NCBI GenBank assembly: GCA_030018505.1 | Contig: JASEHO010000022.1 | Location: forward strand, 1-16,351 | Direction: 5' to 3' | Origin: a bacterium | Lineage (GTDB): Bacteria > UBA9089 > UBA9088 > JAGUXG01 | DNA: 16,351 bases | Part shown: positions 1-6,632 of the stretch, in pieces | Position numbering within the stretch: the first letter of the stretch is position 1 | Layout of the letters: each line of letters starts with the position of its first letter | Notes under the pieces: generated by a model | What the model saw: the letters and a program-made list of their open reading frames with translations, nothing else | Databases searched by the model: none | Told to the model about the DNA's origin: nothing | Position numbers and translations under genes: made by a program

Positions 1-55
1 AATGAATTCCCTTTTTGCCTGGTTGTTGCTTCACTTCAAATGGGTAAATAGTTAC
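1..55. repeat. Left arm of terminal inverted repeat
   Basis: This arm matches the reverse complement of 16298-16350. Three blocks are identical: AATGAATTC (1-9), TGGTTGTTGCTTCACTT (20-36) and ATGGGTAAATAGTTAC (40-55), which is 42 bases in all. The spacers between blocks differ in length and sequence: 10 nt here against 7 nt, and 3 nt against 4 nt. That pattern fits two diverged copies of a multicopy repeat better than a freshly duplicated pair. The arm ends 5 bp before the radical SAM start codon, so it probably supplies that gene's whole 5' leader. Confidence 0.85.
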
Positions 56-60
56 GAACA

Positions 61-822
61 ATGAAATATATTTATGGCCCTGTTAGTTCATATAGATTGG
101 GAAACTCATTAGGAATAGACATTCTCTCTCAGCCAGAGAAGCTCTGCACATTCGGCTGTATTTACTGTCAACTTGGAAGCAAGGTAAAATATACAAAAGA
201 AAGAAGGGTATATGTGAAGACAGATGAGATACTTTCTGAGCTGACTGATATTCTCCCTAAGATTAAGATAGACCATATCACATTTTCTGGCAGGGGTGAG
301 TCAACATTAGCAGAAAACTTAGGGGAGGCTATAACAAGAATAAAAAAGATGCAAAAAAAACCTGTAGTAGTTTTGACCAACTCAACACTGATGAATAGAG
401 CGGATGTTATAAAAGAGTTATCTTTGGCTGATGTTGTTATCGCCAAGTTAGACAGCATATCTATGGAATCCCTGAAGAAGATAAACCAGCCAGATGAGGG
501 GATAAGATTTTGCGAGATTTTAGAGAGCATCAAGAATTTTAGAAAGGGCTACCAAGGAAGGTTTGGGCTTCAAATTATGCTTATGCCTAAAAATAAAGAT
601 GAGGCAGAAGATCTGGCAAAACTTGCCTTAGAGATTTTGCCTGATGAGGTTCAGCTTGGCACACCACTTAGAAAATCTCCTGTTATGTCACTTTCAGAAG
701 AAGAGGTATTTAAGATAAAAAGGCTTTTCTTGGGCTTACCAGTTGTAACAGTGTATGATAGAAAACATTGCAAGATAAAACCCATATCAAGAGAGGAAAC
801 ATTAAAGAGAAGAGGGGGTTAG
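61..822 (+). CDS. Radical SAM protein of the COG0731 (wyosine-synthase-like) group
   Basis: A 253-residue radical SAM enzyme. The 4Fe-4S ligands are the cysteines of CTFGCIYC (C29, C33, C36), giving the CX3CX2C motif. The start MKYIYGPVSSYRLGNSLGID is typical of the COG0731 family, whose archaeal/eukaryotic relatives Taw1/Tyw1 make the tricyclic wyosine base in tRNA-Phe. A GRGEST motif near residues 77-82 stands where radical SAM proteins have their SAM-contacting GGE segment. Bacterial members generally lack a defined substrate, so the exact reaction is unknown. There is no Shine-Dalgarno sequence before the ATG; the leader is the terminal repeat arm. The C-terminus is rich in Lys and Arg. 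The gene lies 127 nt upstream of rpsM and appears to be a separate transcription unit, because a strong promoter sits between them. Confidence 0.85.
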   Translation: MKYIYGPVSSYRLGNSLGIDILSQPEKLCTFGCIYCQLGSKVKYTKERRVYVKTDEILSELTDILPKIKIDHITFSGRGESTLAENLGEAITRIKKMQKKPVVVLTNSTLMNRADVIKELSLADVVIAKLDSISMESLKKINQPDEGIRFCEILESIKNFRKGYQGRFGLQIMLMPKNKDEAEDLAKLALEILPDEVQLGTPLRKSPVMSLSEEEVFKIKRLFLGLPVVTVYDRKHCKIKPISREETLKRRGG

Positions 823-851
823 TTAGGATAGCATTAAATGTTCACAATCTT

Positions 852-880
852 TTGACAAGAAAATATTGCACAAATATGAA
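852..880 (+). promoter_or_regulatory. Possible upstream sigma-70 promoter of the alpha operon
   Basis: TTGACA at 852-857 is followed after 17 nt by TATGAA (875-880), which matches 4 of 6 bases of the -10 consensus. The TTGACAAGAA string recurs at 891-900 in the stronger promoter, so the two may be tandem promoters. This one is the weaker call. Confidence 0.4.
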
Positions 881-890
881 AAAAATAAAA

Positions 891-920
891 TTGACAAGAA
901 TGCAAGTTCTTTCTTATAAT
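891..920 (+). promoter_or_regulatory. Near-consensus sigma-70 promoter for rpsM-rplQ
   Basis: A perfect -35 box TTGACA (891-896) and a perfect -10 box TATAAT (915-920) are separated by 18 nt. Transcription would start near 927, leaving a leader of roughly 23 nt that contains the ribosome binding site GGAGG (941-945) before the rpsM ATG at 950. Such a short leader has no room for an S4-binding pseudoknot like that of the E. coli alpha operon. Confidence 0.75.
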
Positions 921-949
921 ATGAGACTATTTTATAAAGTGGAGGAGAT

Positions 950-1321
950 ATGGCAAGACTTGTAGGCATAGACCTACCAAAACAGAAACGAATAGAGATG
1001 GCTCTTACCTATATATATGGAATAGGTTTGACTACAGCTCAAAAGATATTACGAGAGACAGAGATAAGCCCTGATATCAGAGCGAAAGACCTGACTGAAG
1101 AGCAAATAGCCTCCCTAAGAAAGTATATTGAGAATAATCTAAGAGTAGAGGGTGATGTGCGTCGTGAGGTGGCAATGAACATCAAGCGTCTCATTGAGAT
1201 TAGTTCGTATAGGGGACTACGACATAGACGGGGACTTCCTGTTCGTGGCCAAAGAACTCATACCAATGCTAGAACAAGAAGGGGTCCAAAGAAGACTATA
1301 GGTGCAAAGAGGAAAAGCTAA
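950..1321 (+). CDS. rpsM: 30S ribosomal protein S13
   Basis: S13 sits in the head of the small ribosomal subunit, contacting 16S rRNA, the P-site tRNA and the B1 bridges to the large subunit. The 123-residue length is normal. The N-terminus MARLVGIDLPKQKR and the basic C-terminal segment with RGLRHRRGLPVRGQRT are characteristic. The start is set by GGAGG four bases upstream of the ATG. It opens the alpha operon, and its TAA shares one base with the rpsK ATG (TAATG). The usual upstream neighbours in many bacteria (infA, rpmJ, map) are absent; a radical SAM gene stands there instead. Confidence 0.98.
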   Translation: MARLVGIDLPKQKRIEMALTYIYGIGLTTAQKILRETEISPDIRAKDLTEEQIASLRKYIENNLRVEGDVRREVAMNIKRLIEISSYRGLRHRRGLPVRGQRTHTNARTRRGPKKTIGAKRKS

Positions 1322-1716
1322 TGGCTAAGAAAAAAACAGAAACAAAGGTAAAGGCAAAGAAGAAAACCATAGAATTTGGGTTGGTCTTTATTCAATCAAC
1401 ATTTAATAATACAATTGTCACCATTGCCGATGAGAATGGCAATGCTTTTTGTTGGGCGAGTGCAGGTTCTGTAGGTTTTAAGGGAACAAAGAAGGGAACC
1501 CCTTTTGCGGCTCAAATTGCCGCAGATACTGCAGCAAAACGAGCTATCTCTGAGTTTGGAACAAAAGCCGTCTCTATTTTTGTAAGGGGAGCAGGTTCTG
1601 GAAGAGAGTCAGCAGTTAGAGCTCTCCAGGCCGCAGGATTAAATATTAGGGCAATTAAAGATATAACGCCTATTCCACATAATGGATGCAGACCAAGAAA
1701 AAGGAGAAGAGTCTAA
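1321..1716 (+). CDS. rpsK: 30S ribosomal protein S11
   Basis: S11 is part of the 30S platform near the mRNA exit. The 131-residue protein has a Lys-rich N-terminal tail (MAKKKTETKVKAKKK), the conserved core with FNNTIVTI and GFKGTKKGTPFAAQ, and the typical C-terminus TPIPHNGCRPRKRRRV. It overlaps rpsM by one base at its start and rpsD by one base at its end (TAATG both times), so the three genes are probably translationally coupled. Confidence 0.98.
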   Translation: MAKKKTETKVKAKKKTIEFGLVFIQSTFNNTIVTIADENGNAFCWASAGSVGFKGTKKGTPFAAQIAADTAAKRAISEFGTKAVSIFVRGAGSGRESAVRALQAAGLNIRAIKDITPIPHNGCRPRKRRRV

Positions 1717-2309
1717 TGGGTAGATACTTAGAAGCAAAGTGTAAAATATGCAGACGAAATCAGGCAAAGCTCTTTCTAAAAGGAGATAGATGTCTTTCTG
1801 TAAAATGTGGGTTTGAAAAAAGGGCATATCCACCAGGATTAAAGGGCCAGGATGCTCTTCGCAAAAAGGTTTCAGACTATGGCATTCAATTAAAGGAGAA
1901 ACAGAAACTGCGAAATATCTATGGCGTTATGGAGACCCAATTTAGGAACTACTTCAGAAAGGCAGAGGCCACCCCTGGAATTACTGGAGAGAACTTTCTT
2001 TGTTTTCTTGAGAGGAGGCTTGACAATGTTGTCTATAGAATAGGTTGGGCAAGTTCACGCAATAATGCAAGACAGATTGTTGGTCATGGTCATATTCTGA
2101 TAAATGGCAAAAAGATGAATATTGCCTCATATCTCGTCAAGCCCCAAGATATGATTGAGACAAAAAGAAGTTTTAAGGTAAAAGAGGAAGGTCTTCCTGT
2201 TTGGATGGAAAAGATAGATGATAAGATACGAATAGTTAGATTTCCGAAAATGGAGGAGATAGCAGCTACCATAAATGAGAACTTGATTGTTGCCTTTTAT
2301 ACCAGGTAG
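1716..2309 (+). CDS. rpsD: 30S ribosomal protein S4, zinc-binding type
   Basis: S4 nucleates 30S assembly by binding 16S rRNA, and in many bacteria it represses its own operon. From the ATG at 1716 it is 197 residues, starting MGRYLEAKCKICRRNQ. The in-frame ATG at 1686 lies inside rpsK and would add ten residues not typical of S4, so it is rejected. Cysteines 9, 12, 26 and 31 form a CX2C-X13-CX4C zinc ribbon, so this is the zinc-containing version rather than the cysteine-free one. The S4 RNA-binding domain begins near residue 90 (FLERRLDNVVYRIGWASS). Its place between rpsK and rpoA is the classic alpha-operon order. Confidence 0.98.
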   Translation: MGRYLEAKCKICRRNQAKLFLKGDRCLSVKCGFEKRAYPPGLKGQDALRKKVSDYGIQLKEKQKLRNIYGVMETQFRNYFRKAEATPGITGENFLCFLERRLDNVVYRIGWASSRNNARQIVGHGHILINGKKMNIASYLVKPQDMIETKRSFKVKEEGLPVWMEKIDDKIRIVRFPKMEEIAATINENLIVAFYTR

Positions 2310-2315
2310 GAAAAT

Positions 2316-2368
2316 AGCCTTCAGTAATCAGCCGCCAAAAGAATAAAAACAACTGAAAACTGACAGCT
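2316..2368. repeat. Degenerate palindrome between rpsD and rpoA
   Basis: The arms AGCCTTCAGTAATCAG (2316-2331) and CTGAAAACTGACAGCT (2353-2368) match as inverted repeats at 12 of 16 positions around a 21-nt centre. It lies wholly in the only real gap inside the alpha operon, just upstream of the strong rpoA ribosome binding site AAGGAGG (2373-2379). It could be a decayed small mobile palindrome or a transcript hairpin that adjusts rpoA expression. There is no U-run after it, so it is not an intrinsic terminator. Confidence 0.5.
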
Positions 2369-2384
2369 TTTTAAGGAGGAATAA

Positions 2385-3464
2385 ATGCAAGAAGAGATGG
2401 TTTTGGGAAAGATTAAAAGATTAGAATGGGAAGAGTTAACTGAAACGAATGGAAGGTTAGCTGTTGAACCATTTAAGAAAGGACTGGCCATAACAGTCGG
2501 AAATAGCCTGAGAAGAATGATGCTCTCTTCTATAAAGGGTGCGGCTGTAACATCTATCAATGTAGAGGGTCTTCTACATGAGTTTACTTTTATTCCAGGG
2601 GTTGTTGAGGATGTAATTGATATTATCTTAAACATAAAAGGGATTGTCTTTAGATTTTCTGATGAACTGCCAAAGATAATCTACCTTGAAAAGAAAGAAA
2701 AAGGAGAGGTGAAAGCAAAAGATTTGATTCTTCCCTTTGGGCTTACCATAGTCAATCCAGAACACCATATTATGACTATATCTGAGGTTATAAATACTGG
2801 CCTTAGAATGGAGATGGAGGTAGAGATTGGAATTGGATACTTCTCTGCTGACGAGACCAAAAGAGAGAGAAAGATAGGCACACTTCCCATTGATACCCAC
2901 TTTTCTCCTGTAGTAAGGGTTGGATGCGAAATAGAGGATGTCAGGGTTGGTCGGGTTACAGATTACGAAAGGTTGATTCTTAAAATAAAAACAGATGGCT
3001 CTATAACCCCACAGGATGCAGTTGCCCAAGCAGCCTCTATATTGTCTGATTATATCTCAATATTCATTAAACCAGAGGGATTTGTGGAGAAAGAGATAGA
3101 GGTAAAACCAGATGATGGCCAGGATAGATTAAAACAATTATTAAATACAAAGATAGATGAGTTAGAAATATCAGTTAGAGCAAGCAACTGCCTGTATTTG
3201 ACCGGAATAACAAAGATTGGAGAGCTTATCCTTCTTGCTGAGCCCGACCTTCTAAAGATGAGGAATTTTGGAAGAAAATCTCTTACCGAGATAAAAGAAA
3301 AATTAGCGATGTATAATCTCAAACTGGGAATGACTGATTTTGCTCACCTTGTTGAAAAAGATGAACAATCTGGAGAAAGAAGAATAGAGATAGCTGATGA
3401 TATGATAGAAGAAGAACTGATGGAGGAAGAAGATGAGACACAGGAAGAAAAAGCTGAAGCTTAA
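2385..3464 (+). CDS. rpoA: DNA-directed RNA polymerase alpha subunit
   Basis: The alpha subunit dimerises to seed RNA polymerase assembly and binds UP elements and activators through its C-terminal domain. The N-terminal domain has the signature GLAITVGNSLRRMMLSSI. The C-terminal domain (about 250-325) keeps the DNA-contact residues R265, N268, C269, G296, K298, S299 and E302, with the same numbers as in E. coli. At 359 residues it is longer than the usual 310-340. The excess is an acidic tail after about residue 328, ending EEEDETQEEKAEA. The last 32 nt also encode the start of rplQ in another frame. AAGGAGG five bases before the ATG fixes the start. Confidence 0.98.
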   Translation: MQEEMVLGKIKRLEWEELTETNGRLAVEPFKKGLAITVGNSLRRMMLSSIKGAAVTSINVEGLLHEFTFIPGVVEDVIDIILNIKGIVFRFSDELPKIIYLEKKEKGEVKAKDLILPFGLTIVNPEHHIMTISEVINTGLRMEMEVEIGIGYFSADETKRERKIGTLPIDTHFSPVVRVGCEIEDVRVGRVTDYERLILKIKTDGSITPQDAVAQAASILSDYISIFIKPEGFVEKEIEVKPDDGQDRLKQLLNTKIDELEISVRASNCLYLTGITKIGELILLAEPDLLKMRNFGRKSLTEIKEKLAMYNLKLGMTDFAHLVEKDEQSGERRIEIADDMIEEELMEEEDETQEEKAEA

Positions 3465-3840
3465 TCGAACAGCAGAGCACAGAAAAGCCCTTCTATTAAG
3501 TCTAACTACAGAGCTTTTTAAGCATGAGACGATAAAGACAACCCTGGCTAAGGCAAAAATGGCCAGAGGGTTGATAGAAAGGCTTATCTCCTTAGCCAAA
3601 GTAAATAGCCTTGCCAACCATAGAAGGATTGTCTCTTTTATCTCTAATAAAGAGATGGTGAAGAAGTTAGAGAGAGAGATTGCCCCAAATTTCTCTGTCC
3701 GCCAGGGTGGATATACACAGATAATAAAGCTTGGCCGCAGGCACGGAGATTCAGCAGAGATGGCCATAATAAAACTTGTAAAAAGAGAGTTGCCCCAAAA
3801 AAATATATCCCCAACAATTGGGGAAGAAGTCAGCAACTGA
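3433..3840 (+). CDS. rplQ: 50S ribosomal protein L17
   Basis: L17 binds 23S rRNA near the polypeptide exit tunnel. The 135-residue protein begins MRHRKKKLKLNRTAEHRKAL, which aligns with the canonical L17 start (MRHR-K-LNR---HR-A), so the start inside rpoA is well supported although it overlaps that gene by 32 nt. The conserved core continues through LFKHETIKTTLAKAKMARGL and KLGRRHGDSAEMAIIKL. The upstream GGAGG lies inside the rpoA acidic-tail codons (3422-3426). A small hairpin, CCCCAA-CAA-TTGGGG (3809-3823), occurs in the last codons. It closes the alpha operon. Confidence 0.97.
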   Translation: MRHRKKKLKLNRTAEHRKALLLSLTTELFKHETIKTTLAKAKMARGLIERLISLAKVNSLANHRRIVSFISNKEMVKKLEREIAPNFSVRQGGYTQIIKLGRRHGDSAEMAIIKLVKRELPQKNISPTIGEEVSN

Positions 3841-3928
3841 AAAGCCTTCCAAAGTTTCACCTTTTTCTTGTTTACCTATAAACATATTTCATTTCCTTAT
3901 AACGTAACCCCTTTAGTTTCAGTTGGAA

Positions 3929-4063
3929 GATAAAGTCAAGGAGAAGGGGAAAGGGAGAAAAAGAAAGAATTGGAGAAAATTTCAAAGTATTATAAAGTAT
4001 TGTTTTTGATAGATGCTTTCCCCTATTCTCCATAATTCTCCTTTTCTCCTTTTTTACTTTATC
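3929..4063. repeat. Purine/pyrimidine-rich imperfect inverted repeat in the 3841-4167 gap
   Basis: This lies in the only gene-free stretch longer than 300 nt (3841-4167). The outer arms GATAAAGT (3929-3936) and ACTTTATC (4056-4063) are exact inverted copies. Inside them the left arm is a run of GGAGAA/GGGGAAA blocks and the right arm a run of TTCTCC/CCTTTTCTCC blocks, so the transcript could fold into a long, gapped hairpin. The strands are strongly asymmetric, almost all purine on one side. No open frame resembling a known protein was seen in the gap, nor a clear promoter for nuoN. A further small palindrome, GTAAC-TGAGGC-GTTAC, occurs at 4094-4109. Confidence 0.55.
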
Positions 4064-4167
4064 TCTATAATTCACTATCTTTTTATCCACCGAGTAACTG
4101 AGGCGTTACCACCATAACTTTTTTCTACTTGCAATATCTCTTTAGCAAAAGATATACTTTTTGCCTT

Positions 4168-5562
4168 ATGAATCTTGCAAACCTTGTCTATCTTTCGCCT
4201 GAGTTTATTCTTATTGGCACAGCCTTCTTTTTGCTCTTTGTTGACCTTTTTTTTGCCAAAAACCTATCTATTGACCTGGCCATTCTTGGAACTGTGGCCA
4301 GTCTGGCTATTGAAACAACCCTTTTTGGTATTAAAGACCAGGCTTGCGGTGTATTCATTATTGACCCATTCTCTGTATTCATCAAGGTAGTATTCCTCTC
4401 CTTGCTTCTTGTCATCCTATTTCTCTCTAAAGGCTATTTCCAAAAAACAAAGGCTAAAGCAGAATACTGCTTTATTCTCTTGCTTTCTACTGTTGGAATG
4501 ATGGGCGTTTCGTCTGCCTGTGAGATGATAACCTTCTATATCTGCCTTGAGCTCATCAGCATAAGCTCTTATATCCTTGTCTCTTTTCTTAAAGATAAGC
4601 GGTCTATAGAGGCTGGAATAAAGTATCTTCTCTTTTCTGCTCTCTCCTCAGCCTTATTTCTTTATGGAATGAGTCTGCTTTATGGAATGAGCGGAACAAC
4701 AAATTTTGCTGAGGCAGGTCGCATACTTCTTGACCAGAACACGAATAAGATTCAAGTCTTGACAATAATCCTCATTCTCTCTGGCTTTCTTTTTAAGGCT
4801 GATATTGTTCCATTCCATATGTGGGTTCCGGATGTCTATGAGGGTGCGCCCACACCAATCACAGGGTGGCTGGCTACAGGCTCAAAGATTGCTGGATTTG
4901 TTGCTATTATGCGATTTCTCATAGGACCATTAGGGTATCTTCTTTTTACATGGCCAAAGTTTTTCTTCATCCTATCCTGTGCTACTATTATTGTAGGAAA
5001 CCTCGCAGCTATTGGCCAAAAGAATATCAAGAGACTTCTGGCATACTCTTCTATAAGCCATGCCGGCTACATTATGATCGGTCTTTGTGCCTATTCGGCG
5101 CTTGGAGCAACAAGCATTCTCTTTTATTTGGCTGCGTATTCTTTAGCTACATTAGGAGCTTTTGCTTGTGTCTGCCTGACTAATATGGAACAGATAGAAG
5201 ATTATAATGGCCTCTATAAAAAAGAGCCGCTCCTGGCAGTGGTGATGCTTTTATCCCTTGCTTCTCTGGCTGGTCTTCCTCCATTTATTGGTTTTGCTGG
5301 TAAATTCTTCATCTTCTCAGCGGCATTAGAGAAAGAGTTGTTATCTCTTGCTATCATTGGTGTCCTCTTCTCTGTTGTCTCTGTTTATTACTACTTTTCA
5401 GTGATAAAGGCGATATATTTTGGCCAGGCAAATGAAAGGGAATTTTCCATCCCTTTCTATGCCAGGATTCTGCTCTCTATCATTGCTATCTTTCTTATCC
5501 TTCTTGGCGTGCTTCCTGATCTCCTCATGGATAAAGCTCAGATTGCCATAAGCTCTCTCTAG
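4168..5562 (+). CDS. nuoN: NADH-quinone oxidoreductase subunit N
   Basis: An antiporter-like membrane subunit of respiratory complex I, thought to carry one proton path. The protein is almost wholly hydrophobic, with about fourteen membrane helices and the family motif FKADIVPFHMWVPDVYEGAP followed by TPITGWLA. The charged residues expected in the proton channel are present: E128 in the CLELISISSY helix and K210 in the FKAD helix. From the ATG at 4168 it is 464 residues, normal for NuoN. An in-frame TTG at 4129 would add 13 residues, but neither start has a clear ribosome binding site. NuoN usually ends a long nuo operon after nuoL and nuoM. Here it stands alone behind ribosomal genes, with a prenyl synthase 3 nt downstream. 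Confidence 0.93.
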   Translation: MNLANLVYLSPEFILIGTAFFLLFVDLFFAKNLSIDLAILGTVASLAIETTLFGIKDQACGVFIIDPFSVFIKVVFLSLLLVILFLSKGYFQKTKAKAEYCFILLLSTVGMMGVSSACEMITFYICLELISISSYILVSFLKDKRSIEAGIKYLLFSALSSALFLYGMSLLYGMSGTTNFAEAGRILLDQNTNKIQVLTIILILSGFLFKADIVPFHMWVPDVYEGAPTPITGWLATGSKIAGFVAIMRFLIGPLGYLLFTWPKFFFILSCATIIVGNLAAIGQKNIKRLLAYSSISHAGYIMIGLCAYSALGATSILFYLAAYSLATLGAFACVCLTNMEQIEDYNGLYKKEPLLAVVMLLSLASLAGLPPFIGFAGKFFIFSAALEKELLSLAIIGVLFSVVSVYYYFSVIKAIYFGQANEREFSIPFYARILLSIIAIFLILLGVLPDLLMDKAQIAISSL

Positions 5563-5565
5563 TCT

Positions 5566-6495
5566 ATGACAACTATACCCATTCTTATAAAAGAGAGCCT
5601 TTCAGAGACAAGAAAAGAACTGGCCAGTTTATACACTGCTAATGTTGAAACAGCCTCTCAAATTTTAAGCTACCTCAGTGAATCAGAGGGAAAGCTCATT
5701 CGTCCAATCTTAGTCTTATTAGCAAGCCATGAGAAGCAACAAGAAGCTATAGGTCTTGCCTCTGCAATTGAGCTTATTCATATTGCCTCTCTTCTTCATG
5801 ATGATGTGATTGATGAGGCGGATATTCGAAGGGGCAAAGAGGCAATAAATGCAAGATGGGGAGAGAAATGGGCGGTGCTTGTGGGAGACTTCCTTCTTTC
5901 TACTGCTTTCAACATCATCTTGAAGGAAAAGGATTGGAGAATCTTTGAGATATTTACCAGGACAAGCCTGATAATGACAGAGGGTGAAATGGCTGAGTTA
6001 GAGGCAAAGAATAGCCCTGTCATTGATGAAGCCCAGTATCTTTCTATTGTTTATAGAAAGACTGCCTCTCTTTTTGCCTCCTCTGGCAGGGTTGGGGCAA
6101 TCATTGGAGGAAGGCCTGAAGAGCCGTTTGCTGATTATGGAAAGAATCTGGGGTTTGCCTTTCAGATAACAGATGATCTTCTTGATATATCTTCAAAGAA
6201 TCCAACAAAGTCTATTGGTCAGGATATAAAGAATGGAAGACTTACCCTTCCATTTATTCATAGCTTGAAAGAGGCAAAGGGTTCTGAAAAGAAGAAGATA
6301 TTAGAGTTGATTAGTGCAAATAATCTTTCCGAGCTTAAGCGAATAGTAGAAAGATATGGAGGAATTGAGTATAGCCAGCAATTAGCAGAAAAATATATAG
6401 AAGAGGCAAAATCTTGCCTAAAGACAGTTTCACCATCTCCCTACAAAGACTCCCTCTTCAATTTAGCTGACTCTGTCCGAATAAGGGTAAATTAA
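5566..6495 (+). CDS. Polyprenyl diphosphate synthase (all-trans, long-chain type)
   Basis: It condenses isopentenyl diphosphate onto an allylic primer to build an isoprenoid chain, probably for quinone side chains. The 309-residue all-helical protein has both aspartate-rich Mg-binding motifs: LLHDDVID (D79, D80, D83) and FQITDDLLD (D203, D204, D207), plus the EGKLIRP substrate motif at 41-47. The fourth and fifth residues before the first motif are Ser75 and Ala74. Small residues there leave the chain pocket open, which favours a long product over farnesyl diphosphate; this is inference from family rules. The gene begins 3 nt after nuoN with no separate ribosome binding site, so the two are likely co-translated, linking quinone synthesis with a quinone-reducing complex. 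Confidence 0.92.
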   Translation: MTTIPILIKESLSETRKELASLYTANVETASQILSYLSESEGKLIRPILVLLASHEKQQEAIGLASAIELIHIASLLHDDVIDEADIRRGKEAINARWGEKWAVLVGDFLLSTAFNIILKEKDWRIFEIFTRTSLIMTEGEMAELEAKNSPVIDEAQYLSIVYRKTASLFASSGRVGAIIGGRPEEPFADYGKNLGFAFQITDDLLDISSKNPTKSIGQDIKNGRLTLPFIHSLKEAKGSEKKKILELISANNLSELKRIVERYGGIEYSQQLAEKYIEEAKSCLKTVSPSPYKDSLFNLADSVRIRVN

Positions 6496-6507
6496 ATTTG
6501 CCTAATA

Positions 6508-6608
6508 TGGAGTGCTATATGGAGTGCTATATGCAGTGTCCGTGACACTGCATGCATTGACATGGTCAATGCACTCCAAAAAAATGCACTCCAAAAAAAT
6601 GCACTCCA
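6508..6608. repeat. Compound hairpin array with inverted tandem repeats
   Basis: Two direct copies of TGGAGTGCTATA (6508-6519, 6520-6531) face three copies of GCACTCCA (6571-6578, 6586-6593, 6601-6608), the latter as a 15-bp tandem GCACTCCAAAAAAAT. Since TGGAGTGC and GCACTCCA are reverse complements, they form an outer stem. Between them sit two back-to-back perfect hairpins. The first has the stem ATGCAGTGTC/GACACTGCAT with loop CGT (6531-6553). The second has the stem TGCATTGAC/GTCAATGCA with loop ATG (6553-6573). The whole could fold as a three-way junction or cruciform. It fills almost all of the gap between the prenyl synthase and folB. Confidence 0.9.
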
Positions 6609-6632
6609 AAATATTCGGTATAAATTTATAAG

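Noticed and set aside
768..965. 65-codon frame between the radical SAM gene and rpsM
   Set aside because: It spans the promoter and the rpsM start, shows no L36 or IF-1 features, and has no supporting ribosome binding site.
3809..3823. Intrinsic terminator of the alpha operon
   Set aside because: The hairpin lies inside the rplQ coding region and is not followed by a U-run.
3303..3860. Minus-strand open frame across rpoA and rplQ
   Set aside because: Phe/Leu/Ser-rich complement of a purine-rich coding strand; no known domain and it covers two well-identified genes.
4129..4167. Extended nuoN start at TTG
   Set aside because: The extra residues are not typical of NuoN and no ribosome binding site supports the TTG; the ATG at 4168 gives the normal length and start.
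6571..6608. CRISPR-like array from the 15-bp tandem
   Set aside because: Repeat units are too short, have no unique spacers, and no cas genes are nearby.
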